NCBI GenBank assembly: GCA_903908715.1
Contig: CAIVSY010000094.1
Span: forward strand, 1-37,727
Length of the DNA stretch: 37,727 nt
Reading direction: 5' to 3'
Source: an uncultured bacterium
GTDB taxonomy: Bacteria > Verrucomicrobiota > Kiritimatiellia > CAIKKV01 > CAITUY01
Shown here: positions 6,401 to 16,000 of the stretch, one piece after another
How positions within the stretch are numbered: position 1 is the first letter of the stretch
Layout of the letters: the number at the start of each line of letters is the position of its first letter
Notes under the pieces: generated by a model
Told to the model about the DNA's origin: nothing
Databases searched by the model: none
What the model saw: the letters and a program-made list of their open reading frames with translations, nothing else
Translations under genes and position numbers: made by a program

Positions 6401-8572
6401 TCACACGATCAGGTCTTCCGCGGGCAACTGCGCCGCGTACACATCCAAACCAAACACATCATTGTACCTCATACACGCCTGCGCCACGACCCCAGGCGCC
6501 TTCTTCTCGTCCACAAACGCCAACCGTCCGTCCGCAATCATGTCGTCCACCATACGGCTCGGAACGTTCACGGTGTAGCGCTGAAGGCGGCGCATGATCT
6601 CGCGTGTGGGTCCGACAAACCGCAACCGATCAATCCATGGCTCGCTCCCACGGTATCTGACGATGACGGGGCGCTGGGCTGTATCGTCAATGAATGTGAA
6701 CGTGTCCCCGGCCGTGCGAAAGGGGACGTTGGGCACATCTTTCTGAAGAGACTTCAAGAAGTCTCCTCCGTTGTCGTTCACCCGCGGATAGAACAACTCA
6801 AAATACTTCCGGAACGTCTCTGGGGCTTGCGGGTCATAATTCGGCAAAGCCCCCATTTCGCGAGTCGTTGCCGCCGCTTTCCTCAGCAACCCGCGCGGCG
6901 GATCTCTTGGCGGAACAAAGACATGAATCTGCCCCTTTCCCGGTAGTCTACCTTCCCGGTTGCATCGGCCTGCCGCCTGCGCGATCGAATCCAATCCGCC
7001 AAGCGCACGGTACACTACGGGAAAGTCGATATCCACCCCCGCCTCCACCAGTTGCGTGCTCACGACGCGCACGGGATTCCCGTTTTTCAGCAGCTGTTTG
7101 ATCTCGTCTATCTTTTCAGATCTGTGCTGACTGCACATCAAGGCAGAAAGGTGGATTGTTCCATCAGGCATCAGGTCGAACAGTTCGCGGCAATCCCGAC
7201 GTGTATTGACAATGCACAAGACCTGCTCGTGTTGCTTCAGGCGCCGCGCAACTTCCCCCCATTCCACAACCGTATTCAGGTCGGGTGGCATCGAGATATC
7301 CGTGCGCCGGAGTCGTTCATAGAGCCCTGCCGGATCCGAAATGATTTCTTTTGGATCGAGCCCCGGAAGCGCCGGTTGCGTCGCTGTCGAAAGCAGAACT
7401 GTCACACTGTAGTTGACCGTCAACTCCCGTATTGCGTCCACTGACGGAATCAACCATTGCGGGGGAATCAATTGAGCCTCATCCAGAATGACCACACTGC
7501 TGACGATGTTGTGCAACTTACGGCACCGACTCGGTTTTGCGGAATACAGGGACTCAAAACATTGCACATTTGTCGTGACAACAATTGGTGCATCCCAATT
7601 CTCGGACGCAAGTCGCGAACGTTCTGTTTCCTTTTCCGGGTCGAGATTGCTGTGATGTTCAACAACATTGTCATCGCCGAAAATGTTTCGCAACACGGCA
7701 GCGGTCTGCTCGATAATACTGGTGTATGGGATCACATAGATGACACGTCTCTTGCCGTGCCGGATGGCGTGGTCCAAAGCAAAGGCCATTCCAGACAGGG
7801 TTTTGCCGCCTCCTGTCGGAACCGTCAATGAATAGAGCCCAGGAGTCTCGTTCGCCGCCTTTCGACAGGCAGCCAACACATCCCTCCGAGCCAGGTTCAC
7901 AGGAGTGCCCTCGCAATTCGCCATTTTCGCAGCCATGTGGCGGTCGAGTCGCTTCCTCAGTTCATCAAGTGAAGCGAAGCCAGGGTTTCGCACTGCTCGC
8001 ATGAAGGTTTCGGTGTCTAGGAAATCGGCATCTACCAGGCACGAGTAAAGCATCCTGACCCAGAAGTGATAGTTGTTCGGACACACAAATGGCGGCGCTT
8101 TGGCGGGCGGTCGACATCCTGAGGACCATACCTCCACAGCCGCCCGGATGCGTTTCAGGTTTTCGCGACCCTCGGCCAACCTCACGGACAAGGCGGCGTT
8201 CCCCGTTGGATCAGAAAACCAGTCCGGCAGACCGGCATGATGACCGGCAGCCAGATAGGCAAGCGTCCGACCCGGAATTGCTTTCATTACATCCTCGGCG
8301 AAGGCGGCACCGGCGCTCGAATGGTTGACGCGTCCGCCCCCGGCACCATCGTAACCCACATCATCCAGCCCGTTTTCGTGTGCCAGATATGCCTGAAACT
8401 CCGGCGCCGCTTTCCCGATATCGTGCAGGAACCCCGCCGCGGCAGCCCAATCGCCTGATTCAAAACCAGCGGCGAACTCCCTCGCCATTTCCGCCGTCTG
8501 GCGCAAATGGTCTTCCAACTTTTGCCACTCTTTCAGCGGCCGACCTTCAAGACTATGGGCGTAGTATTCCAT
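6401..8572 (-). CDS. cas3: CRISPR effector helicase-nuclease Cas3 (type I-C)
   Basis: Cas3 is recruited by target-bound Cascade and unwinds and degrades DNA. The 723-residue product has an N-terminal HD nuclease (FLHDIGK, residues 48-54, and later AAGHHAGLPDW), then a superfamily 2 helicase: Walker A TVPTGGGKT near 250-258, the DEAQ box in VVILDEAQLIPP near 365, and motif VI QAAGRCNREG near 530. I start it at the ATG at 8572 (MEYYAHSLEG), where homologues begin. The upstream in-frame sequence to 8899 crosses the hcp terminator and part of hcp and is not coding. It is the first gene of the cas operon, with a promoter predicted about 60 bases upstream. All key motifs look intact. Confidence 0.95.
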   Translation of the reverse strand: MEYYAHSLEGRPLKEWQKLEDHLRQTAEMAREFAAGFESGDWAAAAGFLHDIGKAAPEFQAYLAHENGLDDVGYDGAGGGRVNHSSAGAAFAEDVMKAIPGRTLAYLAAGHHAGLPDWFSDPTGNAALSVRLAEGRENLKRIRAAVEVWSSGCRPPAKAPPFVCPNNYHFWVRMLYSCLVDADFLDTETFMRAVRNPGFASLDELRKRLDRHMAAKMANCEGTPVNLARRDVLAACRKAANETPGLYSLTVPTGGGKTLSGMAFALDHAIRHGKRRVIYVIPYTSIIEQTAAVLRNIFGDDNVVEHHSNLDPEKETERSRLASENWDAPIVVTTNVQCFESLYSAKPSRCRKLHNIVSSVVILDEAQLIPPQWLIPSVDAIRELTVNYSVTVLLSTATQPALPGLDPKEIISDPAGLYERLRRTDISMPPDLNTVVEWGEVARRLKQHEQVLCIVNTRRDCRELFDLMPDGTIHLSALMCSQHRSEKIDEIKQLLKNGNPVRVVSTQLVEAGVDIDFPVVYRALGGLDSIAQAAGRCNREGRLPGKGQIHVFVPPRDPPRGLLRKAAATTREMGALPNYDPQAPETFRKYFELFYPRVNDNGGDFLKSLQKDVPNVPFRTAGDTFTFIDDTAQRPVIVRYRGSEPWIDRLRFVGPTREIMRRLQRYTVNVPSRMVDDMIADGRLAFVDEKKAPGVVAQACMRYNDVFGLDVYAAQLPAEDLIV

Positions 8573-8633
8573 CTTTCCCCAGTTCCACCACCAACCACCC
8601 CCAGCGGTGCCCAGCACCCAGCCAGTAGTCCGA

Positions 8634-8661
8634 ATTATGCCCTTGATTTCATTTTGCGCAA
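8634..8661 (-). promoter_or_regulatory. Predicted promoter of the cas operon
   Basis: On the minus strand -35 TTGCGC (8656-8661) and -10 CATAAT (8634-8639) are 16 bases apart. Transcription would start near 8628, about 55 bases before the cas3 ATG. The -10 is good and the -35 only fair. This is the AT-richest part of the gap after the hcp terminator. Confidence 0.5.
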
Positions 8662-8699
8662 ACTCAATAGCGACACCTTGATTCCTTTTCGCCCGCATA

Positions 8700-8731
8700 G
8701 TCCCACACCCACTGGGACAAATAGAGTCCCA
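8700..8731. promoter_or_regulatory. Possible operator upstream of the cas promoter
   Basis: GTCCCA (8700-8705), TGGGAC (8713-8718) and GTCCCA (8726-8731) alternate with exactly seven bases between each pair. Two overlapping inverted repeats therefore share the central half-site. The block lies 39-70 bases upstream of the predicted -35, a place for an activator or an upstream repressor site. No regulator gene is visible in the window, so the protein is unknown. Confidence 0.45.
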
Positions 8732-8740
8732 CCCCCCTGC

Positions 8741-8776
8741 AAAAAAACGGTGGGCGAGGTTTCCCCCGCCCACCGT
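8741..8776 (-). terminator. Intrinsic terminator of hcp
   Basis: On the minus strand a perfect 10-bp stem, ACGGTGGGCG with CGCCCACCGT, closes on a 10-base loop and is followed directly by seven U. It lies about 50 bases after the hcp stop and isolates the cas operon from hcp transcription. Confidence 0.92.
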
Positions 8777-8811
8777 CTCTGGTCTTTGGTCTGTGGTCTG
8801 CAGTCTGTGGT
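8777..8811. repeat. Heptanucleotide tandem repeat after hcp
   Basis: Five 7-mers on the plus strand: CTCTGGT, CTTTGGT, CTGTGGT, CTGCAGT, CTGTGGT. They lie between the hcp stop and its terminator stem. The unit differs from the AT-rich blocks in cas4, but the period is the same seven bases. Confidence 0.75.
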
Positions 8812-8828
8812 CTCTCCCTCCCCCTCCC

Positions 8829-10487
8829 TCAGCCGCCCGCAAGCGCAGCCTTGAGATCGGCTTCAACCGTCGTGATCGGCTTGATGCCGAACTTCTCAAC
8901 CAGCACGTTCAACACCGCCGGCGTCACAAACGCGGGCAGGCTCGGCCCCAGCCGGATGTTCCTGATCCCCAGATGCAACAGCGTCAGCAGAATGCACACC
9001 GCCTTCTGCTCGTACCAGGACAACACCAGCGACAACGGCAGGTCGTTGACCCCGCAGTTGAAGGCTCCCGCCAACGCCGAGGCCACCTTGATCGCCGAAT
9101 ACGCATCGTTGCACTGCCCCATGTCGAGCAGGCGCGGCAACCCGCCAATCGTGCCGAAGTCGAGCTTGTTGAACCGGTACTTCCCGCACGCAAGCGTCAG
9201 AATGATGCAGTCCTTGGGCACCGCCTGCGCAAAGTCGGTATAGTAGTTGCGTCCACCCTTGGCACCATCGCAGCCGCCAATAAGGAAGAAGCGCTTGACC
9301 GCTCCCGCCTTGACCGCGTCAATCACCTTGTCGGCGACACCCAGCACCGTCCCATGCCCGAAACCGACCAGGATGGTCTTCTCCGGCTCATCCGCGGCGA
9401 AACCGGGCGCTGCCAGCGCCGCATCCAGCACCGGCCGGAAATTCCCGTCGGCAATATGCGTCACACCGGGCCACGCCACAAGGCCGCTCGTGAAGATCCG
9501 GGCCTTGTACGTATCCTTGGGCTTCTGGATGCAGTTGGTGGTCATCAGGATCGCGCCGGGAAACGCCTCGAACTCCGCCCTCTGGTCCTGCCACGCTCCG
9601 CCGTAGTTGCCCGCCAGATGCTTGTACTTCTTGAGGCCCGGATACCCGTGCGCGGGCAGCATCTCGCCGTGGGTGTAGATGTTCACCCCCTTGCCCTCGG
9701 TCTGCTGAAGCAACTGCTCCAGATCCTTGAGATCATGCCCGGAGACCAGGATGGCCTTGCCCTTGACCGCGGTGACCCGCACCGCCGTCGGCACCGGAGT
9801 CCCGTACGCGCCCGTGTTGGCCGCGTCGAGCAGCTCCATGACCTTGAGGTTGACCTCGCCGGTCTTGAGCGCATATCCGAGCAGATCGCCCATACCGGGA
9901 TCCGGACGGGTCAGGAAATCCATCGCGTCCTCCAGGAAGGCGTACACGGAATCATCCTCCTTGCCGAGGATCATGGCGTGATCCGCATAGGCCGCCGTGC
10001 CCTTGAGCCCGAGCAGGATCAGGTCCTGCGTGGCCGCCACATCGGCCCCAAGAGCGGCATGCCGCTTCTCGGGACTGGCCGCCTCGCCCTGCTTGATCAG
10101 CCCCGCCAGGTCGGCCGCAGCCACCCATTGCGCGGGTCCCGCCGGAACCTCGGGCTTCACGCCCCTGGCCTTGCACGCAGCCTCGTATCCCTCGCGCGCC
10201 TTGGCCAGCATGGCCGACGCCTTGCGCAAGATCCGCCCAAGCCGCTCCGGATCAAAGTTGACGTTGGTCACCGTGGTGAACAACGCCTCGACCACAAACA
10301 CATCCACGTCGCGGTTCTTCACACCGAGTTTGCGCGCCCGGTGCGCGTACTGGCTGATCCCCTTGGCCGCCTCGATCAACAAGTCCTGCAAGGCGGATGT
10401 ATCCGGATCCTTGCCGCACACCCCGAACGCCGTGCACCCTGTGCCCTTGGCCGTCTGCTCACACTGGTAACAAAACATGCTGCTCAT
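8829..10487 (-). CDS. hcp: Hybrid cluster protein (Hcp), hydroxylamine/NO reductase
   Basis: Hcp is a cytoplasmic Fe-S protein that reduces NO to N2O in nitrosative-stress defence and can reduce hydroxylamine in vitro. The 552-residue product has the N-terminal cluster C6-x2-C9-x8-C18-x5-C24, the close spacing of the anaerobe-type [4Fe-4S] class. The hybrid-cluster ligands are all present: the His of VSGHDLKD, the Glu of [10 protein letters not shown], and the Cys of [27 protein letters not shown] and [10 protein letters not shown], plus Glu and Lys of SWYEQKA. The start is ATG at 10487 with AAGGAG upstream. It is monocistronic; no hcr reductase gene is adjacent. A TTGAC-N4-ATCAA operator and a -10 lie upstream, and a strong terminator follows. 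Confidence 0.97.
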   Translation of the reverse strand: MSSMFCYQCEQTAKGTGCTAFGVCGKDPDTSALQDLLIEAAKGISQYAHRARKLGVKNRDVDVFVVEALFTTVTNVNFDPERLGRILRKASAMLAKAREGYEAACKARGVKPEVPAGPAQWVAAADLAGLIKQGEAASPEKRHAALGADVAATQDLILLGLKGTAAYADHAMILGKEDDSVYAFLEDAMDFLTRPDPGMGDLLGYALKTGEVNLKVMELLDAANTGAYGTPVPTAVRVTAVKGKAILVSGHDLKDLEQLLQQTEGKGVNIYTHGEMLPAHGYPGLKKYKHLAGNYGGAWQDQRAEFEAFPGAILMTTNCIQKPKDTYKARIFTSGLVAWPGVTHIADGNFRPVLDAALAAPGFAADEPEKTILVGFGHGTVLGVADKVIDAVKAGAVKRFFLIGGCDGAKGGRNYYTDFAQAVPKDCIILTLACGKYRFNKLDFGTIGGLPRLLDMGQCNDAYSAIKVASALAGAFNCGVNDLPLSLVLSWYEQKAVCILLTLLHLGIRNIRLGPSLPAFVTPAVLNVLVEKFGIKPITTVEADLKAALAGG

Positions 10488-10540
10488 TGTACCTTCTCCT
10501 TCTTGTTTGACTTTACTCCTGTTCCTTGAGAACGCAACCC

Positions 10541-10582
10541 ATTATGCACACCCCTACCCCCGCGGCCTTGACGCAGATCAAG
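10541..10582 (-). promoter_or_regulatory. hcp promoter with a Crp/Fnr-family (HcpR/DNR-like) operator
   Basis: CTTGACGCAGATCAAG at 10567-10582 is a near-perfect palindrome (TTGAC-N4-ATCAA) of the kind bound by Fnr, DNR and HcpR. On the minus strand a -10, CATAAT, lies at 10541-10546. With a start near 10534 the palindrome is centred close to -40.5 to -41.5, the class II activation position. The -35 is replaced by the site, as in activator-dependent promoters. The regulator gene is not in the window. Confidence 0.75.
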
Positions 10583-10619
10583 TTTTTGAGAAATGCCGGC
10601 AAAACATGAAATGCGGCTT

Positions 10620-10638
10620 CCCGCTTGCCTTGAGCGGG
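10620..10638. other. Small inverted repeat before the glycosyltransferase gene
   Basis: CCCGCT and AGCGGG pair around a 7-base loop, 40 bases upstream of the glycosyltransferase ATG. This could be an operator or a structure in the 5' leader. Nothing else in the 190-base divergent region is clear apart from the hcp operator. Confidence 0.3.
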
Positions 10639-10678
10639 TGAATGAACAAGAATTCCCGTACAGGAACGGAGGCCTATC

Positions 10679-11977
10679 ATGAAAATCGCGATGATCATCC
10701 CGGGCTCGGGCGGCGGCTTCTACTGCGAGAACTGCCTGCGCGATGCCGGCGTCGTGAAAAGCCTGCGGGCGCGCGGGCACGAGGTCGTCCTCCTCCCGCT
10801 CTACCTGCCCATCTCCCCGGATGATACGGATGTGCTCACGGAAACCCCCGTGTTCTTCGGCGGGATCCGCATCTACCTCCAGCAGAGAAGCCGCCTCTTC
10901 CGGCGCCTTCCCGCATGGATCACACGCATCCTCGACAGCCGCTGGCTCCTGCGGCTGGCCGCGCGCCGGGCCGGCTCTACCCGCGCCGCCGGCCTGGGGG
11001 CAATGACCTTGTCCATGCTGCACGGCCAACACGGCGCCCAGGCATCGGAAATCGACCGGCTCGTCGCCTGGCTGAAACAGGAGGAGAAACCGGACCTGAT
11101 CCACCTTTCCTCCTCCCTCCTGATCGGCCTCGCCCGAAGTCTGAAATCGGAACTGGGCGTACCGGTGGTGTGCGTCATGCAGGATGAAGACACGTGGCTG
11201 GATGCCCTGACCCCGCCCTACAATACCGCCTGCTGGGAGACCCTCCGATCCAAGGCGACCGATGTGGACCGGTTCCTTCCCGTCAGCCGTGCCTATGCCA
11301 TCCGTATGCAGGAAAAGCTTGGCCTGGCGGCTGCACGCATGACGGTTGTGTATCCCGGGATCGACCCGGCGGCCTTCTCCTCCGCCGAACGCGATCCGGA
11401 ACCGCCGGTACTCGGATATCTTTCCAGAATGAGCCGCTCCCTCGGCCTCGAAACCCTGGTCGGCACTTTTGCGGAGCTCAAACAGCAACGTTTCCCGTCC
11501 CTGCGCCTGCATATCATGGGAGGGCAGACCACGGATGACCGGTCCTTCATTGCCGCCACCCGGGCTCGCCTGTCCACCCTCAGCCTCTCGCAGGACGTGA
11601 CCTGGGAAACCGGACTTGCCCGGCCGGATCGCGCCCGGTTTCTCGCCGGACTCTCGGTCTTATCCGTACCGATGCCGGAGGGCGAGGCCTTCGGCCTGTT
11701 TCTCCTCGAAGCTCTTGCCGCCGGCGTCCCCGTTGTCCAGCCTGACCGCGGCGGGTTCCGCGAATTGCTCGAGGCCACCGGCGGCGGGCTGTTGTATGAT
11801 CCGGCTGAACCCGGTGCATTCTTCCGAGCATTGGAAAGGATCCTTTCGGACCGCAAGGCGGCCATCGCGATGGGCCGCCGCGGCCAGGCCGCCGTACGCG
11901 AAACCTTCTCCTTCGACCGGATGACGGACCGGCTCCTGGAGGTCTACACTCCCCTCGTCGCGCAAGCTCAGCGCTGA
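10679..11977 (+). CDS. GT4-family glycosyltransferase
   Basis: The 432-residue product is a GT-B retaining glycosyltransferase, family 4, cytoplasmic and probably membrane-associated. The N-terminal Rossmann domain starts MKIAMIIPGSGGGFYCENCLRD. The C-terminal nucleotide-sugar domain (from about residue 235) carries VLGYLSRMSRSLGLETLV and the EGEAFGLFLLEALAAGVPVV stretch, which contains the E-x7-E motif. The substrates cannot be told; an exopolysaccharide or cell-surface glycan is the usual role. ATG at 10679 follows CGGAGG. It is alone on this strand, and its last 10 bases overlap the end of the convergent toroid gene, so there is no room for a terminator between them. Confidence 0.9.
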   Translation: MKIAMIIPGSGGGFYCENCLRDAGVVKSLRARGHEVVLLPLYLPISPDDTDVLTETPVFFGGIRIYLQQRSRLFRRLPAWITRILDSRWLLRLAARRAGSTRAAGLGAMTLSMLHGQHGAQASEIDRLVAWLKQEEKPDLIHLSSSLLIGLARSLKSELGVPVVCVMQDEDTWLDALTPPYNTACWETLRSKATDVDRFLPVSRAYAIRMQEKLGLAAARMTVVYPGIDPAAFSSAERDPEPPVLGYLSRMSRSLGLETLVGTFAELKQQRFPSLRLHIMGGQTTDDRSFIAATRARLSTLSLSQDVTWETGLARPDRARFLAGLSVLSVPMPEGEAFGLFLLEALAAGVPVVQPDRGGFRELLEATGGGLLYDPAEPGAFFRALERILSDRKAAIAMGRRGQAAVRETFSFDRMTDRLLEVYTPLVAQAQR

Positions 11978-13020
11978 TAGATCGGAAGCTGGCGGTAGGA
12001 AACACTCAGCGCCAGGATCGCCATGCTGGTGGCATACTGCGAGTTGGGCGCCTGCCCGCCCCTCGGCTGCCAGGCGCCATCCTGTCCCTGAATCCGCAGA
12101 ATCGAATCGTATAGCCGGGGCGCGAACTCCTCCCACTCCGGCCCGCCAAGCTGGAACATGCCGTTGGCCATGTAGTAGAAGGTGTAGTAGGGCTCGGTCT
12201 CACCGTTCAGCGAGGATTCGTTCTTGAAACTCCCGGCCAGGTATTTCCCCGCCGCAAGGGTGACCTCATCCCGGTGGCGCCCACCCAGCTCGAGACAAAG
12301 AAGGCCAATCCCGGTCCTGGCCAGGTTCGGTCCGCCTCCCGGCTGGTAGCCAAACCCTCCGCCATTGGAAACACGGCAACGCAGAATGTACTTCACCGCC
12401 TTCTCCACCGCTTCCCCGGGGACCGGCGCCCCGTTGTTGCGCGCCGAACGCAGGGCTGCCAGGGACCAGCCGGCCAGGGAAATGTCGCTGTCACTGCTCG
12501 TGGGCTGGTAGCGCCACCCGCCGGCATGTGTCTCACCCTTGGCGATATCCTGCGCAGCCAGGATAATCTGCACCGCCCCGGGCAGAACCTCGTCAATCCG
12601 GGCCTGGCGTTCCGGATCGACCATCCCGGAAACCTCGGACAGCATGAGCGTCGCAATGCTGTGGCTGTACATCTGTCCGCCCCCGCCCATCAGGAGCCCG
12701 TTCGGCTTGGCCACCGAAAGAATATGGTCGATACCCCGGTTGATGACTTCCCCGTAGGGCGGCAGGCCGGGTGAATAGCCCCGGGCAAGAAAGGCCATGA
12801 CCGCAAGGGCTGTAACCGCGGGCGTCTGCGCCCCGCCGATGGAGCCGTCGGCCGCCTGGGAGCGCGCCAGGAACGCCAGACCCCTGTCAACCGCATCATC
12901 AAACGCCCGCTGGTACTTCTCGTCCTCGAGCGTCGCAGACTGCGCAAAGGTTTCGGACCCCGCAAGGCAAGCCGCACAAGCCAGCAATGTCAGGATTCCC
13001 GAAGCAATGGAATACTTCAT
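11968..13020 (-). CDS. Secreted alpha/alpha-toroid (prenyltransferase/squalene-oxidase repeat) protein
   Basis: The 350-residue product has a signal peptide (MKYSIASGILTLLACAACLAG) and then repeats of the terpenoid-cyclase toroid fold, each with a Gly/Gln-rich turn: SQAADGSIGG, AGGWRYQP, NGGGFGYQPGGG and GQDGAWQPRGG. It lacks the DxDD or DCTAE motif of true squalene cyclases, so it is likely a binding or structural protein and not a cyclase. Such genes often stand beside MoxR/VWA clusters in PVC bacteria. Its ATG overlaps the stop of the giant upstream gene (ATGA), so it is the last gene of the six-gene operon. It probably acts in the periplasm with the membrane VWA proteins. Confidence 0.85.
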   Translation of the reverse strand: MKYSIASGILTLLACAACLAGSETFAQSATLEDEKYQRAFDDAVDRGLAFLARSQAADGSIGGAQTPAVTALAVMAFLARGYSPGLPPYGEVINRGIDHILSVAKPNGLLMGGGGQMYSHSIATLMLSEVSGMVDPERQARIDEVLPGAVQIILAAQDIAKGETHAGGWRYQPTSSDSDISLAGWSLAALRSARNNGAPVPGEAVEKAVKYILRCRVSNGGGFGYQPGGGPNLARTGIGLLCLELGGRHRDEVTLAAGKYLAGSFKNESSLNGETEPYYTFYYMANGMFQLGGPEWEEFAPRLYDSILRIQGQDGAWQPRGGQAPNSQYATSMAILALSVSYRQLPIYQR

Positions 13021-16000
13021 TTTTCCTCCCCATGCCGCGATACCTCCCGGAAATACCGCTGGATGATCGGCCGGTACTCCTCGGGGCCCTCGCTGTTGAT
13101 TGCCTGCAAGACGTCATCCTTGAGTTCCCCATGGAGCCGCAGCCAGTCCTGCAACTTGAGCCCGACCCGGCGGCTGAGCGATGGAACCTCTTCCGATTCG
13201 GTCCGCAAGTCCCGGTTACCCGTTCCACCCGCTGCAGCGGATTGCAGGAGGGCAGGTTGTGGATCAACGCCCATGGCACGCGCCTGCTGGTCAGCCTGGC
13301 GGGCCGCCTGCTGAAGCTGCGCGGCAGCCTGCGCGGAGTCCGCGACGCTGGCCGATTGCGCGGCCTCCCGCGCACTTTGATAGGCCTCCATCAGGTTCTC
13401 CTGCGCCGCTTGCGCCGGGGCGGGAGCCCCGGCGGATCGCGATGCCTGCTGAAGGTTGCCTGCGGCCTGCTGCATCGCCTGCGCCGCCTGCTGCTGTCTC
13501 TGCGCCGCCTGCTGGGCGGCCTGCTGCATCGCCTGCGGGGACGGGCTTGCGACCTGCCCGCTTTTCGATCCGGAAGCAACCTGCATCTGTTGCGCCGCCT
13601 GTTCCGCTGAAGCCCGGGCCTGTTGCATGGCCTGTGCCGCCTGCGCGGCCTCGGCTGAGGTCCGCGCCCCCTGCGGTTGCGCCATCGCCTCGGAAGCCTG
13701 CTCCCGGATCCGTCCCGCCTCGTTGGCAAGATCAGCGGCTTCAAGAGCCGTGTGCTCCTCCTGTTGCCGCAGGGCGTCGAGCGGACGATCCGCCGCCAGC
13801 GCATCCATTTGCCGGCCGATCTGCGCCTGCCGCCCGGCCAGTTCCCGGGCCTGCCGGACCTGTTGCGCAATGGCAGCCTGCTTTTCCATGGGCGCGCCTT
13901 GCATCGCATTCAATGTCTCCTGCATGCCGGCCGACAATTGCTCCAGCGCCTCCCGGGCCTCGGCTGCGGCATAACGGGCGCTGGACTGTTGATCCTTCCG
14001 GAGCCGGTCTGCCGCTTCGCGGGCCGCGCGCGCAGCTGCCGAAGCCTGCCGGACCGCGCCTTGCGGCAAGGCATCCCGCTCCATCTCCTGCTGCATCGAT
14101 TCCACAGCCTGCGCCAGTCGCTGCTGATCCTCCCCCGTTTGTTCCGCGACCTTGTCGCCCAACGCATCCAGGGTCGCCTGCTCGCCGGCCCACAGGTCCT
14201 GCGCATCGCGTTGCAGTTCCTCCTGTTGACGCGCCAGGTCCGCGAGCTGGATGGCTTCCGCCTCGCGGCGTGCAGTTTCCGCGGCTTGCTGGGCGCGTGC
14301 CGCAGCCCGGGCCGCATCCAGAGCCTTGCCGGCCGCCTGCTCGGCCGCCTCCCCGGTTGCCTCCTGCTGCTGCCTTGCGGCGCGGGGTGATGACTCCATC
14401 GAGGATTGCCGGGCATGCTGGCTGGCGGCTTGGGCCGCCTGCGCGGCTTCACTCGCCGACTTTACCGCCTCCTGCGCCTGCTGCCGGGCCTCGCGGGCCG
14501 CCTGCTGTGCCTGGCGTGCATCATCTCCGGCCTCCGCTTCATCCCGTCGCGCATCTTCGGCGTCGCGTTTTGCATTTGCAGCCGCCTGGGCCGCATCCGC
14601 TTCACCGGGCTTGCCCTTGTTTTGCTGTGCCGCCTGCTCAGCCTGGCGGACCGCCTGCTCCGCTGTCTGGGCCGCCGCCTTCGCGGCGGAAGCCTGAGCT
14701 TGAGCGGCCTGTGACGATTGCTCCGCCTTCTGCGCCGCCTGCTCCGCAGACTTGGCCGCCTGATCAGCCACCTGCCTCGCCTGCTCCGCGTCGCGAGCCG
14801 ATTCCTTCGCGGCCTCGGCCGGAGATTGCACCTTGTTTTCAGAGGCTTTCTGCTGCTGCGCCTGTATGTCTTCGGCCTTCTCCACCATTTCGCGGAACGG
14901 ATCAACCTCTTCCGGCGTCTGTGCCTCCTTTTTCGCTGTATCGGCTAACGTATCGGTACGGGCTGCCGCTTCAGCCGCCTGCCTGGCTTGATCCACCGCC
15001 TTGTCCGCAGCCCGGCTTGCTGCATCCTGTTTTTCTTTTGCTTCAGCCGGGGACTCCGCGGCCAGGGCCAGCCCGGCCTCCCGTGCCGCCTCGGCCGCCG
15101 ATTGCCGGGCCGCTTCCGCCATTTGCCTTGCCTGTTCCGCCTGCTGCCGAGCCTCTTCCCCGGCCTGCCGAGCATCCTGGGCGTCCTGGCGGGCTTCGCT
15201 TTCCTTTTGGCTTGCCGCCTGGGCTTGATCCTTCGCCTGCTGCGCAGATTTCGCGGCCTCCGGCGCATTGGGTTTATTCTTGCTCTGCTGTTCCGCCTGG
15301 TTTGCGGCCTGTTCCGCCTGCTGAAGAGCCTTCTTTGCCGTATCGGCTCGCTGTTCGGCCTGACGCGCAGCCTGCCGGGCTTCCTTGGCCGCCTGCTCGG
15401 CCGACTGGGCCGCCTGGCCGGCCAGCTCGGCTGCCTTTTCGGCGTTGCGCACCGCTTCCTTTGCCGTCTTTTCCGGCGTGGCGGTTCTTGAATCCCGGAT
15501 TGCCCTCTGCTCCTGCTGGACCTGTTGTGCCTCTTCCACCAGTTCTTTGAAGGGATCCCATTCCTCCGGCGGTACGGGATTCTCCCGCGGTGTTTTCCCC
15601 GCAGACGGAGCCGTCTGCGGCGGATCCATCTTCCGGGCCATCTCCCGCAGGGACTCCGCCAAACGGTCCTGCATCCGCTGTGCACGGTCGCGGTCGCCGG
15701 ACTCCATTTCCTGCGCCGCCTTTTTCATGGTGTCCACCTGTGGCGCCGCGACGGGTGTGATTTCGGCGCGACGGGCAAGCTGTTCCTGCTGCCGGGCAAG
15801 CTCGCGCCATTGCGCATCCTGCTTCTGCCTCTTCTCGAGAACCTCGCGCGTCAATGCCGCGAGTTCCGCCTGTTTGTTCGCAAGTTCTCCCGCACGCACA
15901 GCCGCTTGCGCCGCGGAATTACTGAGGGCCCCCGCAAACCCGGCGGCCGCTTCGGGCGTTTCCCTTGTCATTCTGGCAAGAGCATCCGCCACGGCATCCT

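Noticed and set aside
8573..8899. Upstream extension of cas3
   Set aside because: It includes the hcp terminator stem, the heptad repeat and the end of hcp, and the residues do not resemble Cas3.
13181..15550. Long open frame on the plus strand opposite the giant coiled-coil gene
   Set aside because: Its Pro/Arg/Ala-rich translation is what the complement of GCC/CAG/GCG-rich codons gives. No ribosome site or known motif was seen.
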